From contig JBBRNH010000011.1 in the NCBI GenBank assembly GCA_038230415.1, forward strand, positions 1 to 64,000: DNA of 64,000 bases. Direction: 5' to 3'. Shown piece after piece: positions 59,401 through 64,000 of this stretch; position 1 is the first letter of the stretch; every line of letters begins with the position of its first letter. Source of the stretch: JBBRNH01 sp038230415 (GTDB taxonomy: Bacteria; Bacteroidota; Bacteroidia; Cytophagales; Spirosomataceae). A program made the translations under genes and the position numbers. The notes beneath the pieces are model-generated. The model saw only the letters and a program-made list of their open reading frames with translations, had not been told where the DNA came from and did no database searches.

Positions 59401-60571
59401 GGTTGGTGCCGGGGTCTAAGCGGTCGTAGGCGAACTCGTGCCGGACGTAAGTCCGTTGCTGCCGGTCAACATACAGTTGGGTAAGCGAGGTGTTGGGCAG
59501 GTAATTTTGAAACCGCCTGATTTTAGGGTTGAATTTCCGTAGCCCGTAGCCACTCGTTCCGGCCCAGAGGTTGCCGGTTTTGTCATACAGCATCGCGTTG
59601 ATGGCATACACATTGGGCGGAAAAGCAGTGAACGCCCGGCGGACGGTCAGGCTGTCCTGGGCGAGTAATTCGGCGGGAGACAGTAGCCACAGGTGATCCG
59701 GGGTGGCAATTGCCAGCGTGTTTTCAGCAACCGCTGCTACCCGCACACCGGGGTAGTTTTTGCCCGGCAACGCAATAGTTTTCTGTTTGCCACCATACCA
59801 GCAGATGATTTTGTCATGAACGGCACCAATCCAGACTCTCTGCCGGAGATTTTGAACGATACTATGAAACTCGGCAGTTTGGTCTGTAAGCCGATTTGCC
59901 GGGGAAGCCGACGTGGGTTTGCGCCAGTTAAAGGCATATACGCCATACGCTCCACCCATAAACCCCTGACCATCGGGCTGAAAATCAAGGGCTAACGGCG
60001 TGTTTTTGTCTCTCCGCCCAACCACATCCACCGGCGTGGCTCGTACCATTTCCGTGAAATCGGCCTGGTCAGGAAAACCCGTTTTGAGCGATGGGGGCAG
60101 GGTTATTTTTAGGATTTTGTCGTTATTGGTGCCAACCCAGATATTCCCATCGGGGTCTTCGGCCAATAGCTGGATTTCGTAACTACCGGCATTGGAGACC
60201 GACTGATTGCTGATGGCAATGTGATAAAACCGCTGCCTGCGGCTGTCGTACAGGTTTAGTCCCTGACCGAGCGTGCCGACCCAAAGCCGCCCGTGCCGGT
60301 CAATGAGCAGGGCCGAGCAACCATTATCCGACAAACTGAACGTGTTGTACGGGTCATGGGTAAAAACGGCAAAGTTATGCCCGTCGTAGCGGTTTAGCCC
60401 GTCTTTGGTAGCAATCCAGATAAACCCCGTTCGGTCCTGCTTGAGGTCATAAATCATCCCCTGAGAGAGTCCATCGGCAATGGTCAACTCCTGCCAGCCT
60501 GCATCGGTCCGGGCGGTCGGCTGGGCTAACAGCGTCAGTGGCAACAGAAGAAAGAGGAAGAGAAAGCGCAT
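56432..60571 (-). CDS. Hybrid two-component system protein (sensor kinase, receiver and AraC HTH)
   Basis: A 1379-residue hybrid two-component protein of the Bacteroidota HTCS type. Signal FLFLFLLLPLTLLAQ, then about a dozen two-component propeller repeats (for example GFIWIATKDGLNRYDG, GRLWVGTLGQGLNLYD, NLWMSTNRGLAQFDP) and a Y_Y_Y domain (RYRLTGIDQDWVEAGTNRFANYAQLPPGNY) in the periplasm; one membrane helix (RTWWAYLVYLTALVLIGWQWYRF); HisKA (TNISHEFRTPLTLILGPL, His ~860) and HATPase (GTGIGLALVKELV); receiver domain (~1120-1240, Asp in IIICDLMMPRLDG); and AraC HTH (LVRKLKALTNQTAVEFVRNRRL, VAYRVGFESLSYFTRVFHDKFG). It senses a ligand outside and binds DNA directly. Start chosen at ATG 60571 to give the signal peptide. 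The target operon is probably linked, but no SusCD is adjacent. Confidence 0.95.
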   Translation of the reverse strand: MRFLFLFLLLPLTLLAQPTARTDAGWQELTIADGLSQGMIYDLKQDRTGFIWIATKDGLNRYDGHNFAVFTHDPYNTFSLSDNGCSALLIDRHGRLWVGTLGQGLNLYDSRRQRFYHIAISNQSVSNAGSYEIQLLAEDPDGNIWVGTNNDKILKITLPPSLKTGFPDQADFTEMVRATPVDVVGRRDKNTPLALDFQPDGQGFMGGAYGVYAFNWRKPTSASPANRLTDQTAEFHSIVQNLRQRVWIGAVHDKIICWYGGKQKTIALPGKNYPGVRVAAVAENTLAIATPDHLWLLSPAELLAQDSLTVRRAFTAFPPNVYAINAMLYDKTGNLWAGTSGYGLRKFNPKIRRFQNYLPNTSLTQLYVDRQQRTYVRHEFAYDRLDPGTNRLLPFLNPALPAPDKRQRNLMQDRQGIFWVSNVNFDTHTNQLFKFSEDWQLLKKYPLPPGTSFGWSGNQTLEDSAGNLWIGATNGKLLCFDRQTETFRVFGYQHLLPQSGAEIETYALHIDRRGTGWIGTQKGLVKADHLLTAPAFSIYKNSVTDRQSLSNDFVSTVVDDPYNPDQYLWVSTKGGGLERLNKQTGHFEHFTEDRGLPNNVVYGILTDAYKNLWMSTNRGLAQFDPKTQQFRSYTKADGLQDNEFNTSSFFKGSSGELLFGGINGLTRFWPSAFRSSVSSSAPVRIIGLMVNNKTVAVGGPDAILTQGIEQTTQLDLSHTQNLVTLEFGLMDFTNPAKNRYRYRLTGIDQDWVEAGTNRFANYAQLPPGNYGLEVMGSADGAVWSKSVALQIRVHPPFYRTWWAYLVYLTALVLIGWQWYRFQTQRLLLRQQLVFEQQEANRLTELDALKTQFFTNISHEFRTPLTLILGPLADLKKRLPAEPLLTLMERNAHRLLNLINQLLDLSKLEAGRLTSEPEPGDMAAFFRTVASSFGSLADSRGIRFSFEQEPTTYPAQFDRDKVEKIATNLLANAFKFTPAGNAVRMAVAYLNQTDSQVVSLTVQDTGIGIAADKLDQIFNRFYQGFVPTTNTNGSANRNYEGTGIGLALVKELVTVLNGSISVTSTEGQGSTFVVTLPLTKTTVIVPARVATVSPVPVFARVTEEQPQHGSGLARQTPAETPENSLLIIDDNADIQAYIRSIFEADYHILEAVDGLDGLEQATASTPNIIICDLMMPRLDGFGFCRALKTQPATSHIPVVMLTAKATVEDRVEGFGLGADDYLTKPFNRDELRARVQNLVEKQARLRHYFSNLTTNVPTDARPEKEPVAEDAFVQKAIAVAEQHLPNAGFTVEQFSQQMNMSQSQLVRKLKALTNQTAVEFVRNRRLVRAAELLRQGDDTVSEVAYRVGFESLSYFTRVFHDKFGVIPSAYPTGRSAQLPG

Positions 60572-60641
60572 ACCCGGTTTACTTGGTAAGGCAAGATACG
60601 GTAATTTCCGCTGAGTACACACCCTCAGCGTGGTTGCGACT

Positions 60642-63275
60642 CTACTTAATTGCCAGTACCTTGAATTCGGTTCGGCGGTTACGCTGATGCTCACCCTCGG
60701 TGCAGATTACGCCGTCAACGCAGTTATTGAGCAGCAGAGTTTCGCCGTAGCCGTTGGCAATGATGCGTTTGCGGCTGATGCCTTTCGAGACTAAATACGT
60801 GGCTACCGACCGGGCGCGGGCCGCCGACAGGGCTTTGTTGTATGCAGCATCGCCCCGGCTGTCGGTGTGCGACCGAATCTCGATCACTAACGACGGATAC
60901 CGGCGCATCGTTACCACCAATTTATCTAACTCGCGGGCGGCATCGGCCCGGATGGATGTCTTATCGAGGTCATAATAAATATTGTCCAAGGCCACCACAT
61001 CGCCCACACTCAACATCCGCAAATCGGCGGCAACGGCTTTTGGTGCCGATTTTTTGGGCAGCTTTTTGATCTTGCTCGTGTTGGTTCCGTATTTCTCTTT
61101 TGACGCAATCAGGGTGTAATCACAGCCTTCGGTAAGGTCAAAGACGTAGGTTCCGTCGGGGCCGGTGGTGGTGGTGCTGACCTGACCGTTACACTCGTTT
61201 TTGAGCCGCACCAATACCCCCTCGATGGGTTGTTTATCGCGGTGACCCATCACCCGCCCCCGCACCTGCGAGCGGGTCAGGTTCTGCGCCGGTTCCTGGC
61301 CCGATGCGGCCTGTGGCACATCAATGGTGTCAATCAACATCGTGGGTTTCATCAGACCCATTTCCAGTCGGCTGGGCCGGTCGTCGGTCAGGCCGCGCGT
61401 CGTAAAGCCAATGGTGCTGGCAACGTAGCCATCGTGCGATGCCCGGAAGGTGAACTCGTTGTCGCCCGACAGACACAGCCGCAACAAGCCGCTCCGATCT
61501 GTGATGAGCGATTGGTCGGACTGGCCTTCACCTTTGGCCCGGATATCAACCGTGACGCTGTCTAAGGGCGAGTCAGTATCGGCATCATAGAGCCGGATGG
61601 TCAGGTCGCGGCAGGCATAGAGCGAACTCTCGCGCACGAATCGGTAAATATCGTCGCTACCATTGCGCCGGTTGCTGCTCAGGTAGCCCGATTGCCGTTG
61701 CCCGTCGGTAATCAACCCAAAATCGTCTTTGTCGGAGTTGATGGGTGCGCCGAGCGTCTCCACCGACTGCGCCACCACCCCACTGCCCGTTATCATGGCA
61801 AAGAAAATATCTAACCCGCCCAGCCCACCGCGCCCATCCGAGGCAAAATAGAGATTTCCGGCTTCGTCGGCAAACGGAAAGAGTTCGTTACCCTTCGAGT
61901 TTACGGTTGGGCCGAGGTTTTGGGGTTTGCTCCACTGCCCGTTGTCGTACCGGCTAACGTAAATATCGGTGCCGCCAAACCCGCCCGGCATATCCGACGC
62001 GAAGTAGAGCAGCGTGTTGGCTTTGTTGAGGGCGGGGTGGCCGACAGAAAATTCGTCGCTGTTAAAGGGCAGTTCTTCGATATTGGCCCAGGCTCCGTTT
62101 TGCTGTTCGGCGGTGTAAAGTTTAAGCTTGTTTACGCCCTCAGCAGATTTTTTGGCGCGGCCTTCGTTAAAATTATTCCGGGTAAAAATAATCCGCGAGC
62201 CATCGCTATAAAACGTGGCCGGGCCTTCGTGGTAGCGCGTGTTGAGGGTTTTGCTGAATCGCTGGGCCGGGTTTTGGGCTTTGGTTTCGTAGCCCAAACC
62301 CTCCGTTACGCGAATACCACCCTCGAAACTGCCGAGTGTGCGCGAGTCATTGGCCGTTGGCTGGGTATAAACATCGCTGCCGACGCGGTTGCGTGGCTGG
62401 CCGGTGCTGGTTGTTTTGGTATTGGCTGCTTTGCTGGCCGAGCCATCGGCATTGATGATTTCGGCGGCTTTCAGGTCGGTGCGGCTTGGCACATAAAACA
62501 GGTCGAGATAGCCGGAGCCGCCCCCGCTGCCGGTGGTTTCGATGGACGAACCACCCTTGCTGCCCGACACATAGACGAGTCCGTCTTTGAAATACATGGG
62601 GCTGAACTCCTCGTTCTTCGTATTCAGCGACAGGTATTCGAGCCGGTACTGCACGGCGGGTTTGCTACCCCCGGCCCGCGCCCCAATGTTGGCGGCTGGC
62701 GGTGGGAGTTCGGCGGTTCGGCGGTTGCGCTGCCCCTCCTGGAGCATCAGGTAGCGGTCATACTGCGTCTGTGACTCTTTGAATTTCCCATTGTCGGCAA
62801 GGGTCTGGGCAAATTGCCGAACGGGCTGACTGTCAGTCGTTTCTGGTGGATTCGTGGCAAAATAATCGCGGTAAGCCTGTTCTGCTTTTCGGGTATCGCC
62901 CACCAATCGGTAGGCATTCGCCAGACCGCGCTGGGCCTGTTGTTTCTGCGGAATTGTGAGGGGCTGTTCGGGTGCGGTTAGCAGTTGAGTATAGACCTCG
63001 ATGGCACGGGGATACGATTTCCAGCCTAAGTAGCGGTCAGCTTGCCGCAGCAGCGAATCCGGGCCGATGGTTGGCTTCCGGGGTGCGGGGCGGCCCGGTT
63101 TTCGGTCGGCGGGCGTAACAGTACCCGCACCAATCACTCTCGGCGCGGGCCGGGGTACGGGCGCGTCCGGGTTGGGTGCGGGCAGACCCATAGCCGCCTT
63201 GCCCGGCAGCAGCATAACGCTACCGGCAACGACCAACAGGCCCATCCAAACCCAGCGAGTGAACAAATTCTCCAT
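60642..63275 (-). CDS. OmpA-family protein with TPR, PD40 and carboxypeptidase-regulatory domains
   Basis: An 877-residue exported protein. Seen: N-terminal signal/membrane helix (WMGLLVVAGSVMLLPGKAAMG), a Pro-rich linker, TPR-like helices (residues ~75-165, RQADRYLGWKSYPRAIEVYTQLL), a PD40/WD40-like beta-propeller (FYSDGSRIIFTRNNF, LYFASDMPGGFGGTDIYVSRYDNGQWSKPQNLGP, GNLYFASDGRGGLGGLDIF), Ig-like/carboxypeptidase-regulatory domains (RVMGHRDKQPIEGVLVRLKN), and a C-terminal OmpA domain with LDNIYYDLDKTSIRADAARELDKL and EIRSHTDSRGDAAYNKALSAARA for peptidoglycan contact. This is the layout of Bacteroidota gliding/T9SS-linked PorE-like or PD40 OmpA proteins. It sits just upstream of a type B T9SS cargo gene on the same strand. 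Confidence 0.92.
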   Translation of the reverse strand: MENLFTRWVWMGLLVVAGSVMLLPGKAAMGLPAPNPDAPVPRPAPRVIGAGTVTPADRKPGRPAPRKPTIGPDSLLRQADRYLGWKSYPRAIEVYTQLLTAPEQPLTIPQKQQAQRGLANAYRLVGDTRKAEQAYRDYFATNPPETTDSQPVRQFAQTLADNGKFKESQTQYDRYLMLQEGQRNRRTAELPPPAANIGARAGGSKPAVQYRLEYLSLNTKNEEFSPMYFKDGLVYVSGSKGGSSIETTGSGGGSGYLDLFYVPSRTDLKAAEIINADGSASKAANTKTTSTGQPRNRVGSDVYTQPTANDSRTLGSFEGGIRVTEGLGYETKAQNPAQRFSKTLNTRYHEGPATFYSDGSRIIFTRNNFNEGRAKKSAEGVNKLKLYTAEQQNGAWANIEELPFNSDEFSVGHPALNKANTLLYFASDMPGGFGGTDIYVSRYDNGQWSKPQNLGPTVNSKGNELFPFADEAGNLYFASDGRGGLGGLDIFFAMITGSGVVAQSVETLGAPINSDKDDFGLITDGQRQSGYLSSNRRNGSDDIYRFVRESSLYACRDLTIRLYDADTDSPLDSVTVDIRAKGEGQSDQSLITDRSGLLRLCLSGDNEFTFRASHDGYVASTIGFTTRGLTDDRPSRLEMGLMKPTMLIDTIDVPQAASGQEPAQNLTRSQVRGRVMGHRDKQPIEGVLVRLKNECNGQVSTTTTGPDGTYVFDLTEGCDYTLIASKEKYGTNTSKIKKLPKKSAPKAVAADLRMLSVGDVVALDNIYYDLDKTSIRADAARELDKLVVTMRRYPSLVIEIRSHTDSRGDAAYNKALSAARARSVATYLVSKGISRKRIIANGYGETLLLNNCVDGVICTEGEHQRNRRTEFKVLAIK

Positions 63276-63284
63276 CCTCTTTAA

Positions 63285-64000
63285 TTAACGGGATAGTGTC
63301 AGAAACCGCGTGAACTCCCGCCCATCGCTCAGTTTTAATACGTAAAAATACGTTCCATCGGGCAGACCCTGCCGGGCCGACGTTCCCGATTTCGGGGCGG
63401 TAGAGGCTACACCGTCCCAATCATTTTTATAATCTTCCTGTTCATAAACGGCCTGCCCCCATCGGTTAAAAACGGACAGACGCATGGTTTGACCCGGCGT
63501 AACGCCCTGAATCACAAAGCGGTCGTTGATACCGTCGTTGTTGGGCGAGAAGCCTTCGGGTACAAATACGGTTTCGCCCGCTTCGGGGTTTGCCGAATGC
63601 AGGGTCACGATGGTTGGCTCGGTATTATCGGCGGGATTGCCGTTTTTATCGGGGTCAGCATCGGTGCCGTTGGTCGAAAAATCGCGGCAACGGCCACCCT
63701 TCGCATCCAACGCATCAGCCACAGCAATGTTCGAGAAGGTCAGCGTACTGGCTTGTTGCAGGTTCAGCCGCACCGTTAGCCAGATACTTTTCTTACTGCC
63801 AACGGCCATATTTTGCCCGGCCATGAGCAGGGTTGTATCGGCTCCGGTGCCGGTGTAGGCCGGGTTCACCAGCAGTCCGTCTTCGGCTTTTACGGCTACC
63901 GACCGGATTTGCGCCCCCGCCGAGGTAAATGCCCGGTCGAGGTTATCCGATACATTAACCTGCGTCAATGGCGATTGTCCCAAGTTTACAACCGTCAGTT
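63285..64000 (-). CDS. Gliding-motility-type protein with type B T9SS sorting domain, 5' end cut
   Basis: The frame is open to the window edge, so only the C-terminal ~238 residues are visible. The visible part is a beta-rich adhesin-like domain (SIWLTVRLNLQQASTLTFSNIAVADALDAKG) followed by the type B sorting signature of gliding motility-associated C-terminal domains: VFVPEGFSPNNDGINDRFVI, MRLSVFNRWGQAVYEQEDYKNDWDG, GLPDGTYFYVLKLSDGREF. Such proteins are secreted by T9SS and anchored with PorP/SprF-type partners, often next to OmpA/PD40 genes, as here (10 bp downstream). The N-terminal passenger is unknown. Confidence 0.92.
   Translation of the reverse strand, partial: LTVVNLGQSPLTQVNVSDNLDRAFTSAGAQIRSVAVKAEDGLLVNPAYTGTGADTTLLMAGQNMAVGSKKSIWLTVRLNLQQASTLTFSNIAVADALDAKGGRCRDFSTNGTDADPDKNGNPADNTEPTIVTLHSANPEAGETVFVPEGFSPNNDGINDRFVIQGVTPGQTMRLSVFNRWGQAVYEQEDYKNDWDGVASTAPKSGTSARQGLPDGTYFYVLKLSDGREFTRFLTLSR

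Overview
The window reads as a chromosomal segment of a Bacteroidota bacterium of the Cytophagales, most like the Spirosoma group (inference from protein families, not from a marker gene). The signs are a SusC/SusD pair, type IX secretion sorting domains (type A at 13182-14747, type B at the right edge), a hybrid two-component regulator with propeller repeats, TonB/MORN proteins, a promoter candidate matching the Bacteroidota TTTG / TAnnTTTG consensus, and compact, moderately GC-rich genes.

Layout. 1-6.5 kb: envelope and metabolic genes (family 9 glycosyltransferase fragment, ispE overlapping a subunit-III-type oxidase protein, GT87-like membrane protein, methyltransferase, a Tat-exported TIM-barrel protein and a DUF1080 protein). 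6.6-9.8 kb: a disordered acidic protein, then a phage-like module in which an XRE regulator diverges from an unknown protein, a RecE-type PD-(D/E)XK nuclease and a second unknown protein. 9.9-14.8 kb: ECF sigma factor with a small membrane protein, vanadium haloperoxidase-like lipoprotein, T9SS cargo. 14.9-24.5 kb: ABC ATPase with a giant ABC-permease/M1-peptidase fusion, then the susCD operon. 24.8-38.5 kb: NtrC-like regulator without DNA-binding domain, LuxE-like enzyme, GDP-fucose synthase, LpxH-like phosphatase, glycosyltransferase, TonB proteins, lytic transglycosylase, RecQ.

38.6-53 kb is a defence-rich region. A low-GC two-gene cassette (38749-39638) sits between an intact AraC-type regulator and a second, diverged copy of that regulator's 3' end. 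A complete type I-B CRISPR-Cas locus follows: cas8b-cas7-cas5-cas3-cas6-cas1-cas2-cas4, then an array of 17 identical 37-nt repeats and 16 spacers. It lies beside a broken HTH regulator, and its two halves differ visibly in base composition.

53-64 kb: DUF72 protein, prfB as one uninterrupted frame, a LytTR regulator with a tiny lipoprotein, two copies of a structured repeat with compensatory changes, a 1379-residue hybrid sensor/regulator, an OmpA/PD40 protein and a T9SS type B protein running off the edge. Intergenic gaps repeatedly hold long inverted repeats, several beginning at or just after stop codons.

Best candidates for something undescribed: the two-gene cassette with the duplicated araC 3' end, the XRE/RecE-type module, the covarying repeat near 55.2 and 56.2 kb, and a degenerate CRISPR-repeat-like sequence upstream of cas8b. 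No tRNA or rRNA gene was recognised.
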